Source of the DNA: Pharus latifolius
Taxonomy: Eukaryota > Streptophyta > Magnoliopsida > Poales > Poaceae
Length of the DNA: 64,000 bases
NCBI GenBank assembly: GCA_019359835.1
Contig: CM033320.1
Coordinates: 13,511,691-13,575,690 of the forward strand
Reading direction: 5' to 3'
The notes below the pieces were generated by a model that saw only the letters and a program-made list of their open reading frames with translations, searched no databases and was not told the origin of the DNA. Of the stretch, positions 32,707 to 45,589 are shown piece by piece. How positions within the stretch are numbered: the stretch's first letter is position 1; every line of letters begins with the position of its first letter. Position numbers and translations under genes: made by a program.

Positions 32707-34623
32707 TGTCATGCCCCAAAATTTGACTAAGAACCCAAATCCGCAAATCCCTAACCTAAACCAAATTGGGATTTAATTGAACTCAATTGGACTTGATTGA
32801 ACTCGGATTCAAGCACAATCGAGTCAATCCAAGTTGGGAATGAACAAATTTGAAAAGAGATCCAAATTTAGGAGAAAGGAAAGTGATTATGTTCATATGG
32901 AAACAAAGAATTGGAATGTGATTGGAAAAGGTTAATCCCATGAGACTATAAATAAGAAAAATTTCAATCATAGGGAAAAAAAAAAAGAAATTCGAGACAA
33001 ACCGAGTGAGAGGAAGAGAAGCTGTCGTCGTTTAGAGCCACTGGAGTCGTGTCGTCATCCGCTAAAGTTGTGCTAAGCCGAGCCACCACCATCTTTTTTC
33101 CTTCCCGAAGGTGTGTGCGTGTGTTGTGTTTTGCTCCTGTGAGGAAGCTGTGAGTTAAATTGGTTTTAATGGTCAAGGACCTTTCTATAATTATTTGATT
33201 TGCAGTTTAGTCCATGGAATAGTTTTTAATTAGTTTATAGACTTTAGATATGTAGTTTGAAGTATAGATCTGAACCGTAGATCCCTAGCAATCCTTCAAA
33301 TTTTACATTGAAATTTTATTTAATTATTTTCTAAATTTAGTTGTTATTCATATGTTTTTCGGTTGAAATCATCAAATCCATCATTAGATGCTGGAGTAGC
33401 TTTCGAGGAAGAGTTTCCAGATTCAACAACAATTAAGGTAAACTATGTACACCACTCTTAATGCATATTTTACCTATTATGCATTATATATTTTTGATTT
33501 TAATCTATTATTATTTTATACATTGAAATTGCATGTTTTGGGTTCGAGATTGGAAGCATGTATAGATTGATTTAGTGGCATTTACCTGAATAGTGGTTTG
33601 GATATGTAGTCAAGATCTGTTGTTGAGATCTATGGTTAAGATCTGTTGTGGAGATTTGTTGTTATAAGTTGATATGTAGTTGTTGTTATTGTAGAAGGTT
33701 ATAAAATTGTTTAAGTTAATAACAACTTGACGAGTGTCCAATGCTTGTTCTGTAACCACTACAGTTCTGGGATGAGACAAATTTAGTTCAGTAACCCTAT
33801 AAACAATATAATCCGCATGGTTCTTTGTTAATTGTGGTGGAAGTTGAAATAGTGGGTTATGGCTTACTACAAGTGTTTTGTGCATAGTCAGTGTATGCGC
33901 ACATGTCCGGACGAGTTCTATATTCCCCTATACAGTTAAAGGCTTTGTTTTCTTACTACCAGTCATGCGTTAAAAGAAACGTAGAAGGACAGGTATGGTG
34001 TCAATTGTTGTGTTTAAGGGATGTTGTGGCATGGAACACCTCTGCAGATTAAACTAAGTATGAATATTCGCCAACAAGTACAATATTCTCACCAATAGTA
34101 GTTTAAACTGTTAAAGGTTGGTTTTTACATTACTTTACTGTTTACAAAATTCATGTGCATATTTAATGACGTAAACTTGACCCTTAGTTGCATTGACTGT
34201 TCATGAGTTGTTTTGTGTGCATAATTATAAGTAAATAAATATATCTTGTCTTACTGAGTCTCAAAGACTCACGACTATAGTTGTACGGTGGTGTATGCAG
34301 ATGCTTCAAAACCGTACCAAGAGGTGGGTTCAGATGACGACAGTTTTCAAGACCACGCCTACGAAGGAGGGGATTTTTTCTCAGAGGATGCTTAGCATGA
34401 ACAGTGTTGATGCTTTGCTTTGAGAATTTTATTTTTTAAAGTCTTATTTCAATAATTTACTTCTAGTTTTGTAAGATACTTCTATGATATGAATAAAAAA
34501 TTTCTTTATCTAATGTGCCAATGCATCTGAGTTTTCACTCTGTATTAGAACACATGTGAATATGAATTCAAACGTGTTCAGGAGATGTTCAAATGTCCCA
34601 AACCCCTGCTTTGAGGCATTACA
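32707..34623. mobile_element. Solo LTR
   Basis: 1,917 bp, beginning TGTCATGCCCCAAA and ending TTTGAGGCATTACA, so its ends are inverted repeats (TGTNATGCCNCAAA). It is flanked by a perfect 5-bp duplication TACTG (32702-32706 and 34624-34628). No gag, pol, primer site or polypurine tract lies inside. The size and ends fit a Gypsy LTR; the family is not identified. Small open frames inside it are not convincing genes. Confidence 0.88.
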
Positions 34624-34628
34624 TACTG

Positions 34629-37068
34629 GAGGATGAACAGGGCTAGTGTGTGTGCTGGTGGTGTATGTTATGCAGTGCTGAATCTGATTCACATAATAGT
34701 AACCAAGTATTTTTACTATTTGTTTAGCTTGAGAGTACTAATAAAAAAATAACAACAAATGTGCCTTATTTTTGTTATGCTCTTCAGGTTATTTAATAGG
34801 TTCTATTTTGTATGAACACCTATAGGTGCTATTGACAACACCGACTACACCAATAGAAAGAATGAAGGGAATTACAAAAGCTTAGGAAGGATTCGTCTAT
34901 CCTGTAAGTATCTGGAACATCCCCAACTGTTTCTTTGCATAAAATATTTGTCATTAGATTAGCAAGTAGTATGCTTCTTTCTTCTTATCCCCAGTCAATA
35001 ATTTTGCATTACAAAGTAGCCAAAGTAGTATATAACAAAAGAATGATGAGCAGTCGTAGAAGCCGTATTGCATATGCACATCAATCAAGATTCCTTATGG
35101 CCTGTGCTTCCTTAATTTGACTTCATTGAATTTGAAACTACCGTGCTAGCATGCTAGAACTGAAAACATTATGGAAAATAGAGGCTATTAAGGTTCGAAA
35201 AATTGTGGTGCATCCATCACTTGTCCAAGACAACATAGTATTGTTGTATTAGTGCATGTGCTCTTCACATAGTTGTGGAGATGGCAATCCCTAAGAGACT
35301 TTTAGACATTTGTCTATTTTTATAAGGTTTAGTAAATGTAGCTTAGTAAAAAATGAAAATGGTGAATTCAAGATATTTGCTTTTTTAACTTTGGATTCTT
35401 TTATTTTCAGTAAATCTAATTATTAATTGTTCTTCTCTTTGTCCTTGTCAGCTACAATCATTCCTTGGTTTCAGCTTTTTATAACAGGTTCAAAAGCAGT
35501 TCATATATAGAATTTTACTCCAAACAAGGATAAATGGTCACATAATTTTAAGTTTCCTCCTCCATGTTATGAAATTACAACTTGACAAAGCCCCGCTCAC
35601 GATTTGTTTGACTTATTGGGGAGAATGGAAAAGTTGGTTGGCTCTTTGCAAGAGATGGCAAATTATAAGTGAAGTTTCTAAAGTACTTCATAACTCTTGA
35701 CATTATCCAGACATTTCAATGGATTTACAAAAAGTGTTTCCCACATAGCTTACTTTTTTTCTTTTTGATTCTTGCATTTTGTATGCTTAGGAAGAAATAA
35801 TGTTGTTCTAGAATAAAATTTTGTACTTGCAATGTAGATTCTAAGGAAGGTGTTGCCCTTTTACACCTATGGTTGTTGATTCAGGACCAATTAGGGAGAT
35901 TTCTTAATCGGGATATCAACCAATAGCTATGTGTTGTGATGTTGGTGTTCTCCGCGGATTCTATGCCTATTTCCACATCTTCCTTGCAGTATTTAACATT
36001 CCCGGCTTTCTATGTTATTCAAGTTCTTTTTATGCCATCATCAAAGATTAAATTTATGTATGAGTGCAGTAATCAGGTTCATATAAGTTCTACAACCAAA
36101 AACCAATCAACTACTTATATTCCTCTGTTAGTCTGCACAGGAGCTCAGCATTTAGTTGCTTTTACCTAGAATGAATTATGGGAATTTAGTAAATATATAT
36201 TACAATTCCAACTGATCTTCCAACATTAAGATTCTATTATAATATTCTGCTTCATGGTTGATCTTTTTTTTTTTTTCAGTTTCTTTATATTTGTCTCAAT
36301 ACAAAAAATTGCAGGAACTGGTCTAAACAGCGGATATTCATAGGTTCAAGTGAAAACTCCTTTCTTTTTGTTTCTGTAGCTCTCTATCCTCTTTGTATGT
36401 TCATTTCTGCTAATTTCAGTGTTATATTTGAAGGTACATATTATTGTGGACATTGATGAGCTGGAGCCTAAAATTTATTGGAGTTCCTATCTCAGGTAAG
36501 TTTGCTTCAGCAATCGAATGCTTCCGCATTGCTAATGTGCCAAATTAAGGCGAAGTTCTTTAATGTGCCAAATTAAGGCGAAGTTTAAGCCTAATGATTG
36601 TTAGTCACATATTTAAATTAACTTGGACATAAATCCTATTTTCCAACTAAATTACCTTTGAGCATGACACAGAGGACATGTGCTAATTGCTTTCTTTAGT
36701 TGTTTACTTGCATTATTCTTTTGTGGCTATCATAAATTACTTCATACTGAGATCAGATAGGTGGATTTGTGGTTCCATTTGTTCATATATACTGCCGATC
36801 TGGTGGTTCGTTTGTTCTTTCGATTTCATTTCGCCTATCATCAAATTATCAACATAACATATAACCAGTAAAGAAAGTAAGAAACAATAGATTATGTGGA
36901 CCAAAGAGAACAAATGACAATCATGCAGCACGAACTGCACATTTAGCCCACAAGCTAATCCTTGAAAGACTAAACTACTGGCTCCGCATATCAATTGAGG
37001 CTTTTTCCAAGTTTAAGCAGCTGAAATTCAAAGAAAAAAAATTAATCAAGGAAAAAGTTTGTTGCTCC
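34629..37068. other. Intergenic DNA between the solo LTR and MULE-B
   Basis: AT-rich and without a supportable gene. A short stretch near 34828-34905 reads GAIDNTDYTNRKN, which may be a remnant of a coding sequence, but nothing extends it. A small direct repeat (AATGTGCCAAATTAAGGCGAAGTT) lies at 36535-36585. No element boundaries were found. Confidence 0.45.
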
Positions 37069-37077
37069 TTAAATAGT

Positions 37078-37330
37078 GAATATTTTCCCTAATAACAAAA
37101 AAAAAACAAATTCAAAAAATAATCCAGACTTTTTAAATTTTGCAAAAATAGACCTCTGTCGCCAATCAGGCCGTGCGACTGATCTTCAGTCGTTAGCTGG
37201 GCTAGCGACTGAAGACGTGGCACGGCCCCAACGCTTCGCTGGCCCAGGTGCCGTGCCACGTCAGCTTTCAGCCGCTAGTCCGGCTAGCGACTAAAACCCG
37301 CGTCGTTTCTATCGCTAGCCCGGCTAGTGA
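37078..37330 (+). repeat. MULE-B left terminal inverted repeat with hairpins
   Basis: It pairs with 50560-50810. Shared blocks include TTTTAAATTTTGCAAAAAT, GCCAATCAGGCCG, CTGATCTTCAGTC, GACGTGGCAC and CTGGCCCAGGTGCCGTGCCA. It contains hairpins such as CTTCAGTCGTTAGC / GCTAGCGACTGAAG near 37181-37213 and further TAGTCGC/GCGACT arms to about 37370. Confidence 0.9.
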
Positions 37331-38155
37331 CTGAAATGGCTCTGGTCCCTGTAGCCTTTAGTCGCGGTCGAAAGGGGCAGGGACCCAGATGCTTGGGAAT
37401 TTCGACTTGTTTGCAAATCTTGAGATTGGGAGGGCTGATTTGAGATATAATTTCACACACAAGTGTAACTTTATTCCAGGAGCTTATTCAGCAGGAGATT
37501 CGATGAAATTCGTCAAGATGCGATGATTTTGGGATAATTCGAAAATATGCCACTTTAGGGTAATTAGGGTAATTAGGGTTTCAGAAAATGGCGAGGCTTG
37601 AAACTGAGGTCTCGGATGAGATTTTGGAAATCTTGCACAAGGGAAACTTGCTCAGAATAGTGAATGGGAGATACTCCCTGAATTAGATCGAAGTTTGGAG
37701 ATGAGATGTGGATTTTAGCCTTTTTAGGGTTCTCGGGAAATCTAAAGTGCCCTGTCATACAAAGGGGCAAGACGACGAAGTTTTGGCATCAACTTCTGGA
37801 ATTAGGGCACGGGCAAATCTAGGATCAAGATTCTGAGACACAGATTTGAACTGGGGCAAGAAATGGCTATTTAACTAATTTGCAGGTTTGAGTGGAGTGG
37901 GATTCGAATCCGGGCTGAAAGTACTAATCATACAAAAGCTGAAAAGATGAAAATATAAAGGCTGAAAAGTAGAAATGCAGAGTCAGACAAAAGTAGAATA
38001 GTACAAAAGTGCAACAGTGTTTTTCTCAAAAGGTTGGAAACCTGACAAAAATGTACGAAAAAACTGAACAGTCTGACAAAACCCTACATCAAGCTACTGC
38101 CCCCTCTCCCCCTGTGGGGGGCCTGATACTTCGATGGTGTGTACCGAGAGGGTGG
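37331..38155. other. MULE-B 3' non-coding region
   Basis: Sequence between the TIR and the end of the PMD remnant. It has no convincing gene. From 37900 to 38080 there are loose repeats of GCTGAAAAG and ACAAAAGTAGAA. The phrase GGGATTCGAATCCGG near 37900 resembles a tRNA T-loop, but its stem does not pair. Confidence 0.45.
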
Positions 38156-40200
38156 CTAACGATCCCTGATGCGCCGCCTCCTCGCTGGTGGTGTCTGCGC
38201 AGACGGCGGAGCCTGGGAAGGTTGTGTCGGCTGCGTAGGATGCTGTTGTGTCTGGTCGAGAGGTTGGTGCCATGCAGGAGTATCAAGCTCTTCATCCGAA
38301 GAGCTATCGGCAGGCACAAAACCCGTGGGCGGTGGTGGAGGGCGCGACGATGACGGACGGTCCGCTGGTGGCACATCCGGCGAAGGACCCGGCGCCGACA
38401 GTGATGGTGGGGGAATCACGGTCAAGTGAGGTGGCAGCAGCACTCTGAAACCGACCAGAATCTGATCGACCTGCCGCTCCATCTCCGAACAATATGTGTA
38501 CACATCGTCGCTGGGCATGGTGGGTCCAAGGCGGGACCTGACCATCATGTCCCGTGCACCAGCAGAGATGCCGCCGAGGATGTCTAGCTGTGCACACGAA
38601 TTAATGCAATCATAGAACGACAATCCATGTGAAAGTCAGGTTGCAAAGAGCTAAGGAACTCACAGAAGAGTGGATTCACCCAATAAGGCGTCGGTCGTAG
38701 CGGTCGTCGATGGTGGTGGGAGGGACAGGCTCATCAGGCGCGGCTGGTGGACTGCTCGCCAATCGGTAGATCATGCGAGCTCGGTACCAGGACAGATACG
38801 AAAAATGGATGTCGTGGCTGTACGGCCTATGCTCCTCGACTGTGCGTGTGTGGACCCAATCCATCCACTCCTGCACATAGGGCCGCTGCCGACGAACGAA
38901 ATCGTCCCTCACTGGACCCTTCCTGGATTGCCTGCGGACAAAGCAATTAGTTAGTAACAGAAATCATGTGTAAAATAACATGTGAATGTAATGCATATTT
39001 GACGTACTCGTGGATATGGTGCGGGATCTGTCGAGGAGGCGGCATGGGGACAAGCTGGCGCAGGCCGAACTGGCGCATAACTCGCTCAGGCGAGTACCCT
39101 TCAATCATGTGCGAGAAGACGAGCAGAACCTGGGTGCGCCAGTACACAACATCCTGCGTACAAAGAGAAGAAAGGCCAACTGGAGCGACGGATTGAAGGT
39201 TCGCGGTGGTCCACGGATCCCAGATGATGCTGTCGTCGAGAAGTAGATCGAAGCTCTTGGGGTACGAAGGATAACAGAGGTGCGCCTGATATGTGGCCCA
39301 CCTCAAACTCAGCCTAGCCCACCTCCATCCCATCACAGGGCCGTCCCTCGCATCCCCGGCCAACGCGAACTGATCCCGTGGAACCAGCGGTCGACCGATG
39401 GGGAAATGCTCGTATGACCACATCTGCAAGAGGATGGCGCACCCAGCGAAAAGAGAGCTCACCTGGTCTCTGCTCGTGGCGTCGCACAACCCCCTATGGG
39501 TGTGGCAGAGCACGGCGAATCCGAAACTGAACCGCGGCACGTGCCCCAGGGCCGAGTCGGCAATACTCCTGGCGAGCTGAATGTACTACCGCTCGCAGAT
39601 GTCTTCGTGGTTGCCAGGGAAGAGCAACTACCCAAACAGGTACAGCAAGTATGCCTCAAGGTGGCGCCTGAAGACCTCCTCTTGAGCAGCCACTGGGAGC
39701 GCACCATCGCGCACTGCGCTAAGGTAACTCTGGGGAACTCCCGCGTCCTATGCAACCCCCCCCCTCCCCGCGCCCGCTGGCCCTACTCCCTCGAAGCGCT
39801 GTAGGAAATTTAGGCGCCATGCAACTCTCTCGGTGGCCGCTGGGGCATATATCTCCTTGCGTATAGGCAGGCCAAGTAGCATGCTGACGTCCTACAGCGT
39901 GATAGTGAGCTCGCCAAAATTGAAGTGGAACGTGTGCGTCTCGGGCCTCCACCGGTCCACAAGAGCGGTAACGAGGGCTCGGTTGAAAGGGAATCATCTC
40001 ATCCCATCTACCATGTGGGCGAACGGCAACAGTCCGGCCTCGAGCAAATAAGGTGCGAACCGCTCATCTAGAGGCCACATCTCATGCGGTGTCCTCATGC
40101 GTAGAGCTGGGAGAACGGTGCCCTGTAGATTGCGTCGAGCACGGTGACGCTCCTAATGGTGCTGTGCAATCAGCTTGGGAAGCTGATGGTCGTCGGCCAT
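38156..40200 (-). pseudogene. MULE-B PMD protein remnant
   Basis: The reading begins at the ATG at 40200 (MADDHQLPKLIAQ). Plant mobile domain blocks follow: MWPLDERFAPYLLEAGLLPF, ALVDRWRPETHTFHF and MLLGLPIR near 40090-39850, interrupted by stops and frameshifts. A longer open piece (39540-38947) has LLQMWSYEHFPIGRPL and VMRQFGLRQLVP, matching MULE-A exon 2. Donor GTACGT near 39010 and acceptor CCGCAG near 38935 mark a retained intron position. The next exon has HFSYLSWYRARMIYRL. The last piece (to 38156) is Pro-rich and ends with a basic RRRRIRDR, like the MULE-A tail. It is not translatable as one protein. Confidence 0.85.
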
Positions 40201-40464
40201 ACCTGCAGTTGTCACATATTGGTTGAGAAGTTGAAACATTACTGTTAATAAACAAACATTCACGACAACGCATTAGAGAAATTCAGCACAACTCATATAG
40301 GGAAATTCAGTACAACTTACGACAAGGCATTAGGAAAATTCACGAGAAGGCATTAGGGAAATTCAGTACAATTCACGACAAAACATTCAGTAGTTCAAAC
40401 ATTACAACATTACAGTTTTATTTAGGAAAATTCAGTACAACTCATATAGGTAAGTTGTATTGCT

Positions 40465-43096
40465 TTAGTTTTGAGACGAGGTCGATGCGCCTGCCACCCG
40501 CGGGCATCGATTTCTTGTGTGACCAGGCTGCCTGCAAGCGTTGCATCTACGTAAGTCGTCTTCACGCTCCGCTGCATCCATATCGTTCTATATCCTCCTG
40601 GATTGACGTTGGCCGACATGACCTACGAGGAGCCTCTTGTCTGGGATCCACGTGATGGTATCTTCCGGCGACAGTTCTCAATAGTTTCCCCTCGCCGCAA
40701 ACCCATTGAAGACACCATCCCAGGTTTTCCACAAGTACTGCAGAGTATAATAGGTTGAGATATACTATGCCGGATCGATCCCAGGAACGGAGCAGGCAGC
40801 AATGACATGCGAGCAAGGAATGTGCAGCAGTTGAGGCTTGTTGCATGTGCATTGGGCATCTGCATTTGAAATTCGAAATTCATGGACCCAACCAGCTCGC
40901 AATGTGCCATGAACATGTTTGTGCTTTAGCTGAACCTCGTACTTTCGGTTCAAACGACTCAGCATTGAGATATCATGTGTCAACGACTTTCTTGTCCAAA
41001 ATTCGAGGTAATCATTGATCTTTTTGGGCCAGTGTACTAAGGGGTCATGCACAAGACTTGATGCCGCCAAACTCCTACTGTCGTAGTACACTACTATGCG
41101 ATATAATGTCATCTCAACTATTGCAGTGAGTGGTAAGCATCACACACCTCTCTGGACGAAGTTGTACACCTCAGCCAGATTTGTCGTCATGATTCCGTAC
41201 CGAGCCCGCCTGTGTCGTGTAGCAATAACCACTTCTCCATTGGTTTGGGCTGAATCCATTGACTGAAACTGAGACGACCCCGGTGGCTTCCCGCGCCGAT
41301 AATGCCGCCATCTTCTCGAGCGCCTGCCTCTTGCAATACCGCCAATGTACCTTCCTCCAGCGACTTCCATATTTTTGAGAACCTTGCCTCTTGGTTTTGT
41401 TTGGCAAGTCGTTTGAACACCTGCATCAGGCGCCTGCTCTTGAAACGAGTGTGAAAATTCACGGCAAGATGCCGAGAGCACCAACGACTCTACAAGTCAT
41501 CCCAACTCAGTGATGGATCCATTCCCGATTGCATGTACTCGATCGCACTCAGCATTCCTCCATTTCGATCGTGAATCAAGCACACGCGCTCCCGGTCTTT
41601 GACGACCTCATTTTTCAATTTGCCCAAGAACTACAGCAAACTGCTGTAGTTCTCCCCCTCGACCACGGCATATGCTATGGGGAGAAGCTGGTCATTGGCA
41701 TCAACAGCCACGACAGTCAGCAGAGTTCCCTGATATTTTCCAGTAAAAAATGTTCTGTCAATGTAAAGCACGGGTCTCATGTACCTGAATGATGCAACGC
41801 ACTGTTAGAATGCCTAGAAAAATCTCCGCAGTACCATGCACCCAGGAATCACAACACCCTCCGAGCCGATTGCCGGCGTATCAACAATTTCGGTGACTGT
41901 GCCTGGATTTGCTTCGCATATACGCCACAACAGCCTCGGTACGAAGTTGTATGCCTCAACATATGTCCCAAAAAGCTCCTCCAGCGTCCTATGTTTAGCT
42001 CTCCATGCCTTCGCGTACTTGATCTTATAACCGTACTTTTCCGCGACATGTGCAATTATCACTTTCAGTGTCATTGCCGTATTTTCCTTATTACTGACAA
42101 TATTAGGCTGCCAACAAAACTGGAAGTGATATTTCTATGCTGCTGCACCATGCCCTTAGCCAGACATCCATGGTCTTCGACTCTGGTCACCTGAAAGAAT
42201 GGGCCATCTCGTGGCCGAGTGACACGTATGTACCATGGACAATTCTCGACTAAGCACCTCACAGTCCACAGGCTTGGATTTGATTTGACCACCCGGAATG
42301 CCTTATTTAGTGAAATAGCCCACGCAGTTATGGTTTTCTTTGCACCTTTCTTACTCTGAAACAACTGTCCAAGTTGGATGGTTGATTCATTATAGGACCA
42401 TCGCGAACTCAGCTCATCACGAACCACAGCAGAAATCAAAGTTGATGGATCAGTCCATTCACTTATAGGATTATGCTGTTCCGTGGGTTCATTAGGAGAT
42501 TCATACACTTCTGACGGATTAGTATACTCCTCCTCATTAAAATTCTCCTCTAATTCTGGTAGTTCTTCAGCTGCATCTACTTGATGGCTCCCAAACGGAG
42601 TTGTATCTCTTACAGTTTGCAAAGATACACTGCCAGTTGCACTGGCATTGGTACTGCCATCTGCACCGGTATCGGCACCGCCACCGCCATCGTGACCTCT
42701 GGTGCTGATATTAGTGCTGCTCTTTTCTCTTCCTACGGAATGGCTGCCCTCCAAGATATGTGCGCGTAAGATTTCAACATACAGTATGATGACCCCGCAT
42801 CCATAGCCTGGATTTGTCACAAATCGTCCAAACGAACCCCATGATTTGTCACCTTTCAGTCTCTTGAGCACCCATTTGTTTCCCTCCGGAATCATGCCTT
42901 CGACCCTGAGATTATCCGTCACAGGATTTAGTTGTAACAGGTCGACTAACCACATCTCCAAATCATTGAAAGACATTGACTGTGGTTGTCTCATTTGATT
43001 GGAAACATGCATACAACCACCAAGATCATCACCGTTTGCTCCATTACGGATTATATCAGCACTGTAATAAACGCAAACCGTACTGGGTTGCTCCAT
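40465..43096 (-). pseudogene. MULE-B MuDR-type transposase, decayed
   Basis: The reading starts at the ATG at 43096 (MEQPSTVCVYY) and is open for 341 codons, through the acidic linker and the MuDR zinc region (LGQLFQSKKGAKKT, NCPWYIRVTRPRDGP). A frame change near 42071 and several stops follow. The DDE region is recognisable: DRTFFTGKYQGT, LIHDRNGGMLSA and TTNLAEVYNF. In the first motif the Gly after the catalytic Asp has become Arg. A TGA interrupts the block just after NFVQRGV. The SWIM motif (CTCNKPQLLHIPCSHVIAAC) and CCHC knuckle (CNACRQPGHTRNRC) remain near 40840 and 40530. It ends with TAA at 40465-40467. It is clearly inactive. Confidence 0.9.
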
Positions 43097-43109
43097 GGCC
43101 TAATCAATT

Positions 43110-43629
43110 TGTCATTTTGTGTTTGGTTTAAACAAGATAGTGTGACAATGCGCAATAACTGTAGCGGAATTGCACCTGAGCAACCGTTTGAAGCCGTTGT
43201 GCATTAGCGCCCTTTCGACCAATATAAAAGGGTGCACAAATGTACCATACGGGGACATCTTCAACGAATAGGAGAAACATCAAGTATTGACAGATCGAAC
43301 AGATCCCAGAGATCAAATAGATCTGAGAGATCAACACCAACAAGTTTCCATAGGCTAGTTTAGTTATTTTCTGGACAATCACACGGAAAAGATTTTCTCC
43401 TGTGATGATCTTTTCCACAATTTTGAAACCTTTTTTCCCGTACCTAGTGAAATTACAACAGGACGTAGGGCTATTACTCCCACCACCGAGGGCCTGAACC
43501 TGTATAAATCTCTCTGTGTTCCAACCAACATTGCTCATCATCCCTTTCCGGAGGGACACCCTGAAAGGCCTCATAACTCACAAATTCTGCATAAGTTCGA
43601 CTAAGGACCCCGAGTTCGAATCGTCGACA
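43110..43629 (+). repeat. Gypsy-1 5' LTR
   Basis: The end is fixed at ...GTCGACA (43629), immediately before the primer site. The exact start is unresolved (between 43110 and 43165) because the other copy is truncated. It contains 22 bp near 43558-43581 that the 3' LTR lacks. Confidence 0.8.
43223..43230 (+). promoter_or_regulatory. TATA box of Gypsy-1 LTR
   Basis: TATAAAAG, preceded by a CCAAT-like phrase GACCAATA. The same site is present in the 3' LTR at 48991-48998. Confidence 0.6.
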
Positions 43630-43631
43630 AC

Positions 43632-43649
43632 TGGTGCCCACCGTGGGGC
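43632..43649 (+). promoter_or_regulatory. Gypsy-1 primer binding site
   Basis: TGGTGCCCACCGTGGGGC, two bases after the LTR end. It resembles the primer sites of Tat-type grass Gypsy elements; the tRNA used is not identified with certainty. Confidence 0.7.
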
Positions 43650-43693
43650 CTTTCTCAAGGCGTTCTTATTTCTTTCCGGAGGTTCGATGAGCC

Positions 43694-45560
43694 ATGTCTA
43701 GAGCATATGATTCCGAGAACGACTTCGATCTCGAGGATTATGCCCATATTCAGATGCCTTCACCTAGTGATCCTGTTCCAATGGAGGAAACCGGAGGCGA
43801 AGACGTCCTAGAGGTCGATTCGACCACTCAGGTCATGTCTATCGACCAGGAATTTAGCCCGGGGAGGTTTGATCCTGATAACCTCCACCGTCTCTTTGAT
43901 TTCGAGTCCGACTCGGAACAAACGGAGATGTTTTCCCCATCAGCGACCTCTCTCCCTAGGCAATTCATTGCCTTATTGGAAGAAACTCCCGATCAGCGGG
44001 CTGCTAGGGAAGAACAGGAATGCAAACAAAAGGACGATCAAGATCATGAGCAACAGGATAACAAACTTCGCAGAACAGCCCTAGAGGCTTTTCAAAATGT
44101 GCAAGCTCGTTACGACACTACTCCGAGTTCCTCCCGTTGACCACATGGTCGCAGACGCGACCAGACACCATCTTTACCCCCCAAATGTTTACCAGCGGAC
44201 GAAAAGACGGTGACACCTAGCGGACCCAGGAGAAGCACGCACGGCCGGCTTCGATCTATCGTAGAGGTCATGCATAATTTTCCCCCTACGGTCACAGATG
44301 TTCAGAAACCGGCTTTCGCCAGAATCCTGGCGGAGAGGTTGGACGAGGTCACATCTGAGGCGACCCCAACAGCCTCTTCCCGGTCAGCGACATGTTCCCA
44401 TGACCGAGAATACTCTAACTCTGGTTCTGGTAGACGGAATCTTCCACCACCAGTGCCGTCTCGGCATGATAAAACCAGACGGGCGGGAAATTCTCGCGAT
44501 CAGGAACGAATACCTGTCCACTCTCGCCTGGGACCACGCGTGGCCTCTCCTTCGCGTGAGGTCACCTGAGATCAGATCGAGAGTCGCAGGTCTATTCATG
44601 GTCCTTATGTCGGTTGTAAAGCTTTCTCGCCCGACCTTCGCGCGGTCGTTTGGCCAGACAAGTTCAAACCGGGGCCATAGAAAGATTTGACTGAACTCAG
44701 AATCCATCCGAGTTCCTTCAAATTTACATCACCGCTATTCAGACAGCGGGTGGCGATGACCGGGTCATGGCCAACTATCTGCCTACAGTCCTCGAGGGAC
44801 CAGCAAGAACCTGGTTGTTCAATCAACCTGAGGGTTCAATCTATAATTGAGAAATGTTATGCGATGCCATCCTCAATAATTTCCAGAATTGCTATCAGAA
44901 ACCGGGTAAAGAGGACGACCTCCATCGACTATGACAAACATCGATAGAAACTCTTCGTCAGTTTGTCAAGAGATTTGTCGGGGTGAGAAATACCATCCCT
45001 AACATATCTGATAATTCCGTTATCAGGGCGTTTAAGCACGCCATTCGATATTGGAGATTCACTGAGGATTTTCTCATCCACCCTCCTCGATCAGTAGCCG
45101 ATCTTTTTGATATGGCTGATCGATATTCTGACGCGGCCGAGGCCGTAGAGTGGAATCGGATAGTAGACAAAGGAAACTTACCGCCTCAACCAGGTCTCAA
45201 GGACGTGAAGAGGGAGGATTCGAACAAGAACCCGGAATCTTCATCAGGCGGGAAGTCGAAGAAATCAAAGAGGAGTCGATCTGGACAGTACCAAGAGGTC
45301 GCGGTCGCAGAGAAACCTCCACCGACCAAAGGTAACAAACCTTCGTTTAAGAATAAAACTTCTTCTGGTGGTCGTAATGCCGACCAGCCAGAGAAGTCGA
45401 CTAACCCGCAGGAAGGCAAGAGATGGTGTCCACTCCACAACTCCGCGGGTCACGACCTCAAGAATTGTCGGAGTTGGTTGAAGCAGTTGGATGACTTCTA
45501 CCAGGGGATCGGACCTATGCCGACCTTGCCACCAAAAGAACAGACTTGCGGGCTAAGAGA
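43694..45560 (+). pseudogene. Gypsy-1 gag, disrupted
   Basis: The first frame (43694-44140, 148 codons) is an acidic N-terminus beginning MSRAYDSENDFDLEDY. Stops and frame changes follow to 44980. Then a long frame resumes with a capsid-like stretch (VRNTIPNISDNSVIRAFK, HPPRSVADLFDMADRY) and a basic Ser/Lys-rich linker. A Zn-binding motif typical of Tat gag follows, RWCPLHNSAGHDLKNC, near 45420-45467. Gag would form the virus-like particle. The 44140-44980 gap is a decayed middle. Confidence 0.8.
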
Positions 45561-45589
45561 CGCCAGTGGGGACGAAGAGATGTCTTACC

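Noticed and set aside
37890..37915. GGGATTCGAATCCGG, a tRNA T-loop look-alike
   Set aside because: The flanking bases do not form a T stem, and no anticodon arm or acceptor stem is found around it.
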